NCBI GenBank assembly: GCA_031552535.1
Contig: JAVBMJ010000062.1
Span: 1-33,387 of the forward strand
DNA from: JAVBMJ01 sp031552535
GTDB lineage: Bacteria; Bacteroidota; Bacteroidia; Bacteroidales; Rikenellaceae
Direction of reading: 5' to 3'
DNA: 33,387 bases
Positions 15,599 through 24,588 of this stretch are shown here, one piece after another; the stretch's first letter is position 1, and every line of letters starts with the position of its first letter. The notes under the pieces were generated by a model. The model saw nothing but the letters and a program-made list of their open reading frames with translations, was not told the DNA's origin and ran no database searches. A program made the translations under genes and the position numbers.

Positions 15599-16255
15599 AT
15601 GACTATAAACAAGGAGGGACACTGGATCATTCTCATCGCGTTTTGTATTGTGGCGGCTCTGGTCGCAGTGATATTCGTGTGGCTACCGCAGTGGGCGGGG
15701 TGGATAATGGCCGCATCCGGATTGATTTTCTGGGGATTTGTCGTAAGTTTTTTCCGTCATCCGCGCAGGGATCATATCACGGATAAAGATGTGGTTTTTG
15801 CCCCGGCCGACGGTAAGGTAGTAGTTGTGGAAGAGGTGGAAGAGACGGAATTCCTCGGTGAGCGCAGGATACAGGTGTCGGTATTCATGTCTGTTACCAA
15901 TGTGCATGTGAACTGGTATCCTGTTGGGGGTAAAGTGGTGTATTACAAATACCATCCGGGGAAATTCCTCGTGGCGTGGCACCCCAAGTCATCGGAGTTG
16001 AACGAACGCACGACGACAGTTGTCGACACGGGACGCCACATGGTATTGTTCCGGCAGATAGCCGGATTTGTTGCCCGCAGAATTGTATCGTATGCCAAGG
16101 CCGGCGAGGCTGTAAGCCAGAACAGTGTGTGCGGATTTATTAAATTCGGTTCGCGTATAGACATTTTTCTGCCACTGGATAGCGAGATATTGGTGAAGAT
16201 AGGCGACTGCACCATAGGTTCGCAAACCCGGATAGCACGGCTGAAACAGAGTTGA
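15599..16255 (+). CDS. psd: Phosphatidylserine decarboxylase, short form
   Basis: Converts phosphatidylserine to phosphatidylethanolamine using a pyruvoyl group formed by self-cleavage. The 218 residues match the short class of proenzymes. There are two N-terminal membrane helices (about 9-30 and 33-51), then FAPADGKVV and the NVHVNWYPVGG region. The cleavage site is KFGSRIDIF with Gly184-Ser185; E. coli has LGST. Cleavage would leave a small alpha chain beginning with the pyruvoyl at Ser185. It lies downstream of cdsA; the intermediate enzyme gene, pssA, is found at 22.5 kb. Confidence 0.96.
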   Translation: MTINKEGHWIILIAFCIVAALVAVIFVWLPQWAGWIMAASGLIFWGFVVSFFRHPRRDHITDKDVVFAPADGKVVVVEEVEETEFLGERRIQVSVFMSVTNVHVNWYPVGGKVVYYKYHPGKFLVAWHPKSSELNERTTTVVDTGRHMVLFRQIAGFVARRIVSYAKAGEAVSQNSVCGFIKFGSRIDIFLPLDSEILVKIGDCTIGSQTRIARLKQS

Positions 16256-16572
16256 GGGATCGGGTCTGGTTAAGTGTAGAGATAGCGTATGGTTGCCGTG
16301 TGACTGCGTTATGGTTTTGAGGTTACATGTGCTGAAATTAGACAGACTCTTAGGCAGTCTCTGAGGGTTTGCTTCTCTTTTCGAGTATAACTGGCGGATA
16401 CAGGGTTATTCTTGAGGTGGAAAAATCATTCTGTCAGAAACGGTTGATTTATCGTTAATATTTTAGGCGGGAAGTGCCGGTGGCGGAGAAATCGAATCTA
16501 CAAGATAATCCAGAGTCTGGCGATAACGGATGCTCCTCCTCGCAAAATAACCATATAAAACGAAGATGAACC
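16256..16572. other. Intergenic region between psd and the AI-2E-family permease
   Basis: I find no gene in 317 bases. At about 16340-16366 a short inverted sequence (AGACTCTTAGGCAGTCT and flanks) resembles the AGAGTCTGCCT unit at 10641-10681, read on the opposite strand. The remainder shows no clear promoter, terminator or structure. Confidence 0.6.
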
Positions 16573-17685
16573 ATGGCCAACCCTTCAGGCAAAGGTAAAG
16601 TATCGGGATACCTGCTTGCTGCAACAGCAACCATGGTGGCGTTGTTTCTGGTGTGGTATTTCAGCAATGTTGTGGCTTATATCATAATTTCGGCTGTACT
16701 TGCCATCATAGGCCGGCCTCTTGTAGCCACGTTGCTGAAAATACGGATTAAGAACAAGGGTATCCCCAAATGGCTGGCGGCACTGGTCACGCTTATGATG
16801 ATCTGGGGTGTGGCTGTAACTTTTTTCACGGTTTTCATACCTTTGGTATTCGGTAAGGTCAACGAATTCTCGACACTTGAAATACCTCATCTCATCGCGT
16901 CTTTCCGCGAGCCTCTGATGTCGTTACAGGAGTTCATCCAGCGGGTATTCGGTATTACCGAATCCGATTTTTCGCTGGCTGATTCGCTGGCCCACCAGCT
17001 TACGCCGCTGCTAAATTTCGGAGTTATCAACAGAGTCCTGTCGTCTATAGTGTCGATAATCAGCAACACGGTGGTGGCGCTTTTTTCAGTTTCGTTCATA
17101 ACGTTTTTCTTCCTTAAGGAAGATCACCTTTTTTATAACATGGTAGTGGCCATGTTCCCCAAGAAGTACGAGGAGAATATTTCGCACGCTCTCGACTCGA
17201 TAACCAACCTGTTGATGCGCTATTTCGTGGGGATTGTCATAGAGTCGACACTGATGATGCTGCTCATATCGTCGGTCCTTTTATTGTGGGGAGTTGCTGC
17301 GAGCGACGCGTTTTTTATAGGGCTTGTGATGGGAATCCTTAACGTGATTCCCTACATAGGTCCTTTGATAGGTGCCGGGCTTGCCATTTTTACAGGTATA
17401 CTGCACCCTTTGGCCTGGGCGTCCTCTGGAGAAATGTTGTTGGTGATCGGAGGTACGTTGCTTGTATGCAAGGCATTGGATGATTTCGTACTTCAGCCTG
17501 TTCTGTATTCCAATAGCGCCAAGGCCCATCCTCTGGAGATTTTTATCGTTATTTTGGTGGCCGGAAGCCTCGCCGGAGTACTGGGAATGCTTTTTGCGAT
17601 ACCGGCTTATAATGTCATACGCGTCCTGGCCAAAGAATTTTTCTATAATTTACGCGTAGTACGGAAACTCACGCGGAATATCTGA
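16573..17685 (+). CDS. AI-2E family transporter (PerM/YdiK-like permease)
   Basis: A 370-residue inner-membrane protein with about eight predicted helices. It has the family layout: two N-terminal helices, an amphipathic region (about 90-150) and a helical C-terminal half. The C-terminal segment GILNVIPYIGPLIGAGLAIFTGI and the DDFVLQPVLYSNSAKAHPL region (compare the family VxPxxxGxxxxxHPL pattern) are characteristic. Family members are annotated for autoinducer-2 export or Na+/H+ antiport, but the true substrate here is unknown. The ATG at 16573 is preceded by a weak purine-rich stretch. A GC-rich hairpin follows. Confidence 0.88.
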   Translation: MANPSGKGKVSGYLLAATATMVALFLVWYFSNVVAYIIISAVLAIIGRPLVATLLKIRIKNKGIPKWLAALVTLMMIWGVAVTFFTVFIPLVFGKVNEFSTLEIPHLIASFREPLMSLQEFIQRVFGITESDFSLADSLAHQLTPLLNFGVINRVLSSIVSIISNTVVALFSVSFITFFFLKEDHLFYNMVVAMFPKKYEENISHALDSITNLLMRYFVGIVIESTLMMLLISSVLLLWGVAASDAFFIGLVMGILNVIPYIGPLIGAGLAIFTGILHPLAWASSGEMLLVIGGTLLVCKALDDFVLQPVLYSNSAKAHPLEIFIVILVAGSLAGVLGMLFAIPAYNVIRVLAKEFFYNLRVVRKLTRNI

Positions 17686-17690
17686 TCCCC

Positions 17691-17706
17691 GGGGACACGC
17701 GTCCCC
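17691..17706 (+). terminator. Short hairpin after the permease gene
   Basis: GGGGAC-ACGC-GTCCCC is a 6-bp perfect GC-rich stem with a 4-base loop, five bases after the stop codon. It has no T-run, so it is a weak terminator candidate or an RNA-stabilising 3' hairpin. Confidence 0.45.
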
Positions 17707-17769
17707 ATCACATAATTCAGGGCGTGTTAACCCACTCCTGGCAAACACCTGGAAGTAAAAGATCGTAAT

Positions 17770-18672
17770 ATGAAAAATCCGTTGACCGACTTCGAAAGAT
17801 ATGTCATAATAGACAAAGGTACCGAGCGCCCGTTCACGGGAGAATATACCGATTTCAAAGGATGCGGAACCTACACGTGTCGCCAATGTGGAGTCCCGCT
17901 CTACCGGTCGGAAGATAAATTCGACTCGGGCTGTGGCTGGCCTTCATTCGACACCGAGATTCCGGGGGCCGTAGTCCGTACTCCCGATCCCGATGGGCGG
18001 CGAACTGAGATCACGTGTGCCGCATGTGGAGGGCACCTGGGTCATGTATTTACAGGCGAGGGGTTCACTGCGAAGAACACGCGCCATTGCGTAAATTCTG
18101 TGTCGATGAGTTTTGTGGCGTGCGGAGATAGCGGCGAAGCTGTAAATGATGCGGACAAATCAATGGGTGATCCGGCTACGGGCCTTACGGCCACGGAAAC
18201 GGCCATATTTGCCGGCGGTTGCTTTTGGGGAGTGGAATACCTGATGCATAAACAGCCGGGAGTGTTGTCGACCGAGGTTGGTTATACAGGAGGTACTAAA
18301 GCCGATCCTTCGTATGAGGATGTGTGCCATGGGACTACAGGGCATGCCGAGGCGGTAAGGATAGTGTTCGATCCGCTAAAGGTATCGTATGAAACCCTCG
18401 CAAAGTTATTTCTCGAGATACATGATCCGACACAGACCACAGGCCAGGGGCCCGATATCGGCGAACAATACCGGTCGGAGATCTTCTATACAACCCCTGC
18501 GCAGAAGACTACTGCCGGCGACCTGGTCAACCAGCTTGAGACTAAAGGATATAAGGTGGCCACGAAAATCACCCCCGCCACCACATTCTACCGGGCTGAA
18601 ACATATCATCAGGGCTACTATGATCGCCAAGGAACCGAACCCTATTGCCACAGCCGGGTCAACCGCTTCTGA
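17770..18672 (+). CDS. msrAB: Fused peptide-methionine sulfoxide reductase MsrB-MsrA
   Basis: Repairs both stereoisomers of methionine sulfoxide in oxidised proteins. In the 300-residue product the MsrB domain comes first (about 5-118). It has zinc cysteines 37/40 (CRQC) and 83/86 (CAAC) and a catalytic Cys107 in RHCVNS. A linker (about 119-140) leads to the MsrA domain (about 141-298) with GGCFWG (Cys151) and the late ETYHQGYY motif. The B-then-A order is opposite to the PilB-type order. I see no signal peptide or lipobox, so it is predicted to be cytosolic. It is convergent with the MltF-like gene and shares a bidirectional terminator. oxyR lies 6 kb away; direct control is only a possibility. 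Confidence 0.96.
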   Translation: MKNPLTDFERYVIIDKGTERPFTGEYTDFKGCGTYTCRQCGVPLYRSEDKFDSGCGWPSFDTEIPGAVVRTPDPDGRRTEITCAACGGHLGHVFTGEGFTAKNTRHCVNSVSMSFVACGDSGEAVNDADKSMGDPATGLTATETAIFAGGCFWGVEYLMHKQPGVLSTEVGYTGGTKADPSYEDVCHGTTGHAEAVRIVFDPLKVSYETLAKLFLEIHDPTQTTGQGPDIGEQYRSEIFYTTPAQKTTAGDLVNQLETKGYKVATKITPATTFYRAETYHQGYYDRQGTEPYCHSRVNRF

Positions 18673-18854
18673 CAGGAACATGGTGGGCCTGTTTCGTCGG
18701 TTTTTTGAAATATTCCCGGCTCCGCCAGTTTTTACATGGTATAATGGACAAAATGAACTGACAAAACAGATGTAAGTCTTTGATTACACGCGCCATATCA
18801 GTGGCCTGATGAAACGCATTTCAGACTTAATACGCAAATATAATACCCCGGTGC

Positions 18855-18896
18855 ATACGACAGCAAGCCCCGCATATGCGGGGCTTGCTGTCGTAT
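18855..18896. terminator. Bidirectional terminator between msrAB and the MltF-like gene
   Basis: A perfect 42-bp palindrome centred between 18875 and 18876 has a GC-rich heart (GCAAGCCCCGCAT and its complement) flanked by A/T bases on both sides. It sits between two convergent genes, as expected for a shared terminator. Confidence 0.88.
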
Positions 18897-18915
18897 ATAT
18901 AAATCCACATCGATG

Positions 18916-20265
18916 CTACTCGCTGAAACGGCTGCAATAGCTCGAATACTTCCTCATAACCTTATCGACATAGGCCTGCGTCTGCCCGCTACTGCCGAAA
19001 TAGCCGCACTTAACCACTTCGTCCTCCGTATACAACGGATCGGCCTTAAGTTCCAGGTAGCGGGAAACATCCTCCCATGAATCCGGGTTGCCTCCATATT
19101 TACGGGCCAGATTGCGGGCATCTATAACATGTCCCAGGCCGCAATTATACGACGCCAGCACCATACTGATACGGTCTTTTGCAGGAGTGCCCGCCGCTAC
19201 GCGTAACGAACGCTCTATCTTGCGCAGCAACCGTGTGGCGATCTTAAGGTTCACCTCGGGATCCATCATCTCGCCGACCTTCACATTGAACTGACGCGCC
19301 ACCGAGGGCATGACCTGCATAAGCCCGCGCGCACCCTTGGGCGATGTCAGATAAGGATCGAACTGCGACTCGCTGTAAGCTATTGCCGATATTAGGCGCC
19401 AGTCATAACCCTCGTCGCGACTGACACGCCTTATCAGTTTATCGAACATCGATATTTCGCTGCCGTTATCGTGGGCAATGAGTTGTCCCACCAGCTTTTC
19501 GTCGAAATACAGGCAATTGAGCATGGCATACTCCTCTCCGCGGCGGTACTCCCCGAACCATTTTTCAAAATCGTCCTTAAGACCGTCCGAATGCCTGTTT
19601 ACGACAATACTCATCGGCATCTTGCGGCTGAATTCGAATATTTCGTCTATCCCCCTGGTCAGGGCGCTACCGATCATAGCCTCGCTCTTCTCGCAGACCA
19701 TAAAGTCGCAACTGCCCGCCGATAACGACTCGATAAGGTCGATACTGCTCTTCTCCGACATTATCACCATAGTGGAATTTAGAGCCTCGCACAAATCACC
19801 GAATATGGGCGACGACCGGAAAGAAACAGGCACGATAAGATTCTTTCCCGCCAAAACCGTCGGCAGGTCGAACCCGGACGAAGAGCGCAGGATAGCTTTT
19901 GCCACACTGCTACGTGCCATAAGCACATACGAAGTGCTGTAAATCTCTATCGAGTTATCGCGTTCCGCCTCCTGTATCCCCAAGGTAGGGACAGCCGCCA
20001 TATCGACATCCGGCATGGCCTCCCGGCCGCAGCCGGACTGGAACGGAACAACTTTCAGCCGCCGTCCGAGATGGTCGGCATAGGCTTTCAGGATTTCGTA
20101 CTGGTAGCCGTATTCCTGTCCGTATACTTCGAAATATCCGGGCAAATTGGCATCCAGAGCCACGGTCAACTCTTCCTGCGGGTGGGCAACTACTCGTCTG
20201 GAGACCACTAATACCACAGTGGCCACCGACAACAGAAACATTAAAATTAAAGTGTACTTAGACAT
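18916..20265 (-). CDS. mltF: Membrane-bound lytic transglycosylase, MltF-like
   Basis: Cleaves peptidoglycan glycan strands to 1,6-anhydro products in the periplasm. The ATG at 20265 gives 449 residues starting with a membrane anchor or signal (about 4-24). The upstream TTG at 20298 is less likely. Residues of about 32-265 resemble a family 3 solute-binding domain (EELTVALDANLPGYFE, YGYQYEILKAYADHLG). Residues of about 275-430 form an SLT domain with catalytic Glu299 in YSESQFDP, followed by GARGLMQVMP and ASYNCGLGHV. This is the domain order of MltF. It follows the porin gene by 37 bases on the same strand, suggesting co-transcription. Confidence 0.94.
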   Translation of the reverse strand: MSKYTLILMFLLSVATVVLVVSRRVVAHPQEELTVALDANLPGYFEVYGQEYGYQYEILKAYADHLGRRLKVVPFQSGCGREAMPDVDMAAVPTLGIQEAERDNSIEIYSTSYVLMARSSVAKAILRSSSGFDLPTVLAGKNLIVPVSFRSSPIFGDLCEALNSTMVIMSEKSSIDLIESLSAGSCDFMVCEKSEAMIGSALTRGIDEIFEFSRKMPMSIVVNRHSDGLKDDFEKWFGEYRRGEEYAMLNCLYFDEKLVGQLIAHDNGSEISMFDKLIRRVSRDEGYDWRLISAIAYSESQFDPYLTSPKGARGLMQVMPSVARQFNVKVGEMMDPEVNLKIATRLLRKIERSLRVAAGTPAKDRISMVLASYNCGLGHVIDARNLARKYGGNPDSWEDVSRYLELKADPLYTEDEVVKCGYFGSSGQTQAYVDKVMRKYSSYCSRFSE

Positions 20266-20302
20266 CCGGTTTAATCTTGCGGGCTGCCTGCACTGCAAAG
20301 GC

Positions 20303-22411
20303 CTAATCGTAGAAAGCCCAGGAGAAACCGATCTTGAACATCCGCTTGTTGAGCGGATAGTGCAGTATCTGGAAATAATTCCGTTCCCCTATCATGTCCT
20401 CGTTGAGGTGTTGTAGCTTGAGCAAAATGCGCATACGTTTCCATTTGGCGTTCGCAAAGGCGTCGACCATAACATAGTTGCCCAACTGTTTTTCTCTCTG
20501 GTTGTAAAATTGCGCCGTCGCCGGCATATAACCGTAGGCATAATATTGCGTGTTGTAGCGCCCGTCGAGCCCCACCTGTATTCGCAACACATCCTTAACA
20601 GCCGTAAATTCCAGATAATACGAACAAAACACACTCGCCAACGGGACAGGAACAACTTCCTGCGCAGTACTCCATTGCAGCAATACCCTGTTGTTGAGAT
20701 GAAATCCGCCTATGCGGAAATCTTTGCGGACGTACAAACCCGACACACTGACGCTACCGTCCGATTGTGCGGAGATGGCATCGGCATCGTAATAGATCTT
20801 ATTTGTCACTACGCTCTGCCAACCGCCCAGCTCCAGATTGAAAACAGGAACTTCGAGTTTGGCGCCGAGCCGGGTTTCAGTCTCCTTGGAAAAGGAGTTC
20901 GACCAATAAAAGTGGTTCGAGAAGAGATTTTCCGTCCAGTAACCGGGCGAACGTATTTCGTGCCTGATATTACCCGACAGGGTAGCGGGGTGCCCTTTGA
21001 CATAAGCGCTCAGCGAGATATCGCCTCCCAGGCTCATGTCGCCGCTACGGTACCCCATGGGGTGCATACTGAAATCGCCCCCCCAGTCTATATACTTTTT
21101 AAGTTTGCCCTTTATCGATCCGTAAGCGTAGAACTCTGTTTTGCTTACCGCCTTCGACGGTCCTGCCAGGTATTGGTCCATGCCAAACTGGTAATAACGG
21201 TGGTTGTCGAGCGCCACACCGGCGTCGATGACCCCTATCACCGCGTCGCGGTCCCAAGGTTGGATCTGTATAAAGGCCCTGTTTGAAAACAGCGACTCGA
21301 AGATCGAATCGTTCGACGACACTGGATTTACATACCAGTTATCATAAAAATCGCCGCTTCCTTCCTTCGTGTCGGTATATTTTTTCGCAATACGCGTATA
21401 TTCCGTAGAGAGCCCCACGAACAGCGATGAACGGTCGGCTATTGAAAAATCGTCGTCTGTAAGTTTTTTGAGCGGAATCCCGTATGACTGTACCAAATAG
21501 AACGTATTATTACGTATCTGAGTACGCGCCCCTATAAGATTCATCTCTATATTTTCAGGGATGTCCATCACCGTGTCGGTGATCATTCGGTCGTCTTTGA
21601 GCCCCCCCGTCTCACGCATATTTACCCCGTTGTAAATATACCCGGCATGCACGGTATACTTTTTTCCGGTATGCGAAAAACCTATCGACAAATCTTTATC
21701 ACGGGTGTTCTGAGCCTGGTTGGGTCCATACATACCTCGCGTACCGCGGCTCTTATAGTCAATGTTGAATCCCGACGAAGGCGAGATATTCTGGGCATGA
21801 GTGATGGCGAAATTCTCCTCGAAGCGCCGCGTCTGCCCCGACATAATGTAGGACAATTGCGTGAAAGGTTTCTTAACATTATAGAACGGCGCACGTGAAG
21901 GAGTGTAATAATATACATCGAACGCTTCCGCAAATTCCCAGTTACGGTAAACCGGGCGCGTAAAGTAGTTCAACGGCACCGCCGCCCCCCCCAGGTTACC
22001 AAGATAGGCAGATCCGACATCGTTCTGCAAATAGGGATAATCGGCCTGGAACAGATTGATAGCCGTGTCGATACTGTGTATCGCCACATTATTTTTATAA
22101 AGGTCTATGGTCCACTTGAAATTATGCTGCGCCCTGAGCGAATCGTCGAAAAAGTAGGATTCGAGCGGTTTTTTAGGCTTGCGTTTCTTTGTGGTGGTGT
22201 CTTTTTTCAGGCCATCCCCCTCCTCGTCGTCTTCCTCGTCACCGGGAAACCGGGACTGTTGGCCATAGCCGTTTTGGGTGCGGCTGTTGCCATGGTTCCC
22301 GCCGGTCATGCTTCCACGGCTCTGCGACACGCCCCGTCCGGGGTAAATCATCAAAGCAAGCACCACCAAAAGCGCCATCCGGCAAATAATCCTGTGAAGC
22401 CCGATATTCAT
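20303..22411 (-). CDS. Putative porin (Bacteroidota outer-membrane beta-barrel)
   Basis: An outer-membrane protein of 702 residues in the 'putative porin' family of Bacteroidota. The start at 22411 gives a signal peptide with a basic n-region (MNIGLHRIICR) and a hydrophobic core ending near GVSQS. A second ATG at 22378 is possible and would give a longer untranslated leader. After the signal come a Gly/Asn-rich stretch, an acidic run (DEEDDEEGDG) and a Lys-rich run. Then follow beta-rich segments with alternating aromatic residues typical of a barrel. The C-terminus is strand-like and nearly ends in an aromatic (FSWAFYD). Substrate is unknown. It precedes the MltF-like gene and follows pssA on the same strand. 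Confidence 0.85.
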   Translation of the reverse strand: MNIGLHRIICRMALLVVLALMIYPGRGVSQSRGSMTGGNHGNSRTQNGYGQQSRFPGDEEDDEEGDGLKKDTTTKKRKPKKPLESYFFDDSLRAQHNFKWTIDLYKNNVAIHSIDTAINLFQADYPYLQNDVGSAYLGNLGGAAVPLNYFTRPVYRNWEFAEAFDVYYYTPSRAPFYNVKKPFTQLSYIMSGQTRRFEENFAITHAQNISPSSGFNIDYKSRGTRGMYGPNQAQNTRDKDLSIGFSHTGKKYTVHAGYIYNGVNMRETGGLKDDRMITDTVMDIPENIEMNLIGARTQIRNNTFYLVQSYGIPLKKLTDDDFSIADRSSLFVGLSTEYTRIAKKYTDTKEGSGDFYDNWYVNPVSSNDSIFESLFSNRAFIQIQPWDRDAVIGVIDAGVALDNHRYYQFGMDQYLAGPSKAVSKTEFYAYGSIKGKLKKYIDWGGDFSMHPMGYRSGDMSLGGDISLSAYVKGHPATLSGNIRHEIRSPGYWTENLFSNHFYWSNSFSKETETRLGAKLEVPVFNLELGGWQSVVTNKIYYDADAISAQSDGSVSVSGLYVRKDFRIGGFHLNNRVLLQWSTAQEVVPVPLASVFCSYYLEFTAVKDVLRIQVGLDGRYNTQYYAYGYMPATAQFYNQREKQLGNYVMVDAFANAKWKRMRILLKLQHLNEDMIGERNYFQILHYPLNKRMFKIGFSWAFYD

Positions 22412-22419
22412 ACAGCGGA

Positions 22420-22427
22420 CAAAGGTA
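22420..22427 (-). promoter_or_regulatory. -7 box upstream of the porin gene
   Basis: TACCTTTG on the minus strand is identical to the tRNA-Pro and rsfS boxes. It ends only eight bases before the ATG at 22411, implying an almost leaderless transcript from that start or use of the ATG at 22378. No convincing -33 box is present. Confidence 0.5.
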
Positions 22428-22471
22428 CAATTTTTTTTGCCAATATCCTCTCCCCTACCTTCGTCCACCGG

Positions 22472-23164
22472 TTACCTGCATTTTGAGCACACCATGTTGC
22501 GGCAGGCCGAAATAACGGCATACCCCATGATAACGAATGGTATCGCGCGTATTCCCCACGCTACGATGCCCGCAAGCGACAGTATGAGGAAGGCGTAACG
22601 CAACGCATTGCCGCGCAACGAGAAATCGTGGAACTTCAACGAGAACATCCTGACAGGCAGCACCAGCATTGCGCTCAGGAACAACGTTATAAGAATCACA
22701 AAAACAGGAGTCACCGAGTAGAGGCCCGATGCGAAAACATGCCCGGCCGAGGCGACGAATATGGCGCATGCGGGAGTGGGCATGCCGATGAATTCATCGC
22801 TCTGCTCAGGGTCTATGTTAAATCTGGCGAGCCTCAGCGCCGAGAACGCGGCGAGTATGAAGACCAGAAAACCCGCCATGCCTATTCCTCCCGACGACTG
22901 GTATATACTGAACAGTATCGCCGAAGGCGCAAATCCGAAACTGACTGTATCGGCCAGCGAATCGAGTTGTTTGCCCACTTCGGAATACGACTTGAGCAAC
23001 CTTGCAGCAAAACCGTCGAGAAAGTCGAACACCGCAGCGGCCATAATAAACCAGAAAGCTATCTGCAAATCGTCGAACCGCAAGGCGTAAAGCGCTGCTA
23101 TCGAACCGCATCCCAAATTAAGGAGTGTGATGACGTTTGGTATTGTGAAAAGCCTTATTTTCAT
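22472..23164 (-). CDS. pssA: CDP-diacylglycerol--serine O-phosphatidyltransferase
   Basis: Joins serine to CDP-diacylglycerol to make phosphatidylserine, the substrate of Psd. The ATG at 23164 (230 residues) is chosen because the family begins near MKIRLFTIPNVITLLNL. The longer open frame to 23281 runs across the promoter. The CDP-alcohol phosphatidyltransferase motif is complete: Asp50-Gly51, Ala54-Arg55, Gly64, Asp68 and Asp72. Several hydrophobic helices follow, placing it in the inner membrane (the type II, integral enzyme rather than the E. coli type). With cdsA and psd the window holds the whole route to phosphatidylethanolamine. Confidence 0.95.
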   Translation of the reverse strand: MKIRLFTIPNVITLLNLGCGSIAALYALRFDDLQIAFWFIMAAAVFDFLDGFAARLLKSYSEVGKQLDSLADTVSFGFAPSAILFSIYQSSGGIGMAGFLVFILAAFSALRLARFNIDPEQSDEFIGMPTPACAIFVASAGHVFASGLYSVTPVFVILITLFLSAMLVLPVRMFSLKFHDFSLRGNALRYAFLILSLAGIVAWGIRAIPFVIMGYAVISACRNMVCSKCR

Positions 23165-23219
23165 AATAGCATAATTTTTGTGTTGCGACAATCCCGTGAT
23201 TCCGGGCCGGGCCTCGCCG

Positions 23220-23250
23220 CAAAGATAACCATTAGGGGTGTTAACACAAG
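23220..23250 (-). promoter_or_regulatory. Promoter of pssA
   Basis: On the minus strand CTTG (23247-23250), a 19-base spacer and TATCTTTG (23220-23227) fit the Bacteroidota consensus with one mismatch in the -33 box. A 10-bp palindrome GTGTTAACAC (23238-23247) abuts the -33 box and could be an operator. The predicted leader is about 50 bases. Confidence 0.7.
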
Positions 23251-23339
23251 TGGCGAAGTCCGATTTTGCCACTATTTTCATCTCATGCCGGATGCGGTCA
23301 CGGTTTAGGCGCAGGATGGCGCAATAAAGCGATGAAGTT

Positions 23340-23371
23340 TTTGCAGTTCCGGAATATTTTTATTTATTTTG
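23340..23371 (+). promoter_or_regulatory. Probable promoter of manC
   Basis: TTTG (23340-23343), a 20-base spacer and TTATTTTG (23364-23371; one mismatch to TAnnTTTG) lie upstream of manC. It is divergent from the pssA promoter about 90 bases away. Confidence 0.5.
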
Positions 23372-23424
23372 TTACATAATAACATATGGAGCGTCCCTCA
23401 CCATTAAATCTTAAACCGACCGAC

Positions 23425-24516
23425 ATGGCAAACAATAAATATTGTGTCATAATGGCTGGCGGCATCGGAAGCCGTTTCTGGCCTATCAGCCGCAATGCTT
23501 GCCCCAAACAATTTCTCGACATACTCGGCGTAGGCAAAACATTCATACAAATGACATACGAAAGGTTTGCGGGCATGATCCCTCCGGAAAATTTCCTGGT
23601 GGTAACGAACGCCGCATATAAAGACCTTGTATTAGAGCAGTTGCCTGCGTTAAAGGAGGATCAGGTACTTTGCGAACCGATAGGACGCAATACCGCTCCG
23701 TGTGTGGCGTATGCCGCCTACAGGCTCAGGGCCAAGGATCCCGATGCACTGATGATCGTCACGCCCGCCGACCATCTGATCCTCAACAACGATAAATTTT
23801 CGGAGGTGATCAGCGAAGGTGTCGGTTTTGCAAGCGAGGGTGATGCCCTGGTAACGATAGGCATAAGGCCAACACGTCCCGACACCGGATACGGTTATAT
23901 ACAGATCGAGCCAGATCCGAATATTGGCACCACGGCATGCCACATACGTAAAGTAAGGACCTTCACAGAGAAGCCGAATCTCGAAATGGCAAAGGTATTC
24001 GTCGAAAGCGGAGAGTTTTTCTGGAATTCGGGAATATTCATCTGGCTCGTTTCGTCGGTGATACGTTCTTTCGAGGAGTTCCTGCCCGAAATGGCGGCCC
24101 AGTTCGCCTCGGCCGGGGCGGACTACAACACCGGGCGTGAAGCGGCGGCGATAGAACATATCTATTCCCAGTGCCGTCCCATATCCATCGATTTCGGCAT
24201 TATGGAGAAAGCCGCAAACGTGTATGTGCGTTGCAGCGATTTCGGATGGTCGGATATAGGAACCTGGGGATCACTTTACCAGCATTCGCCCAAAGACGAC
24301 GACGGCAATGTCATACAAGGGGATGTGATGACCTACGACACGACGAATTGCATAGTCCGAATGCCCGAGGGTATACTGGCTGTTATCGAAGGGTTGGACG
24401 ACTACATTGTGGTGGGGAACCGCAATGTGTTGATGATATGCCCCAAGGCCAATGAGCAGAATGTAAAACGTTTCATAGACGACGTGCATTACGCCAAAGG
24501 CGATAAATTTGTATAA
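23425..24516 (+). CDS. manC: Mannose-1-phosphate guanylyltransferase
   Basis: Makes GDP-mannose from mannose-1-phosphate and GTP for capsule, O-antigen or glycoprotein sugars. The ATG at 23425 (363 residues) is preferred to the one at 23386 because the nucleotidyltransferase core starts right there (MANNKYCVIMAGGIGSRFWP) and the earlier ATG would add only 13 unconserved residues. The motif GGIGSRFWPISRNACPKQF binds the nucleotide. FTEKPNLEMAKVFVESGEFFWNSGIF is also characteristic. The length shows a single domain without the C-terminal isomerase found in bifunctional ManC/AlgA. A strong terminator follows. Confidence 0.94.
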   Translation: MANNKYCVIMAGGIGSRFWPISRNACPKQFLDILGVGKTFIQMTYERFAGMIPPENFLVVTNAAYKDLVLEQLPALKEDQVLCEPIGRNTAPCVAYAAYRLRAKDPDALMIVTPADHLILNNDKFSEVISEGVGFASEGDALVTIGIRPTRPDTGYGYIQIEPDPNIGTTACHIRKVRTFTEKPNLEMAKVFVESGEFFWNSGIFIWLVSSVIRSFEEFLPEMAAQFASAGADYNTGREAAAIEHIYSQCRPISIDFGIMEKAANVYVRCSDFGWSDIGTWGSLYQHSPKDDDGNVIQGDVMTYDTTNCIVRMPEGILAVIEGLDDYIVVGNRNVLMICPKANEQNVKRFIDDVHYAKGDKFV

Positions 24517-24538
24517 TCCCAGCATTTCGGGCACCCGG

Positions 24539-24575
24539 CCCGGGGGCTGCAGGTTTCCCCGGGTCGTCGTTTTTT
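24539..24575 (+). terminator. Intrinsic terminator after manC
   Basis: A 7-bp GC stem (CCCGGGG / CCCCGGG) with an 11-base loop is followed by TCGTCG and a run of six T. It lies 22 bases past the manC stop and ends 13 bases before the murF ATG, so murF may depend on read-through or on a promoter within manC. Confidence 0.8.
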
Positions 24576-24588
24576 ATCCTGGACAGTT

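Noticed and set aside
22412..22468. Upstream extension of the porin start
   Set aside because: It overlaps the TACCTTTG promoter box and precedes a proper signal peptide at 22411.
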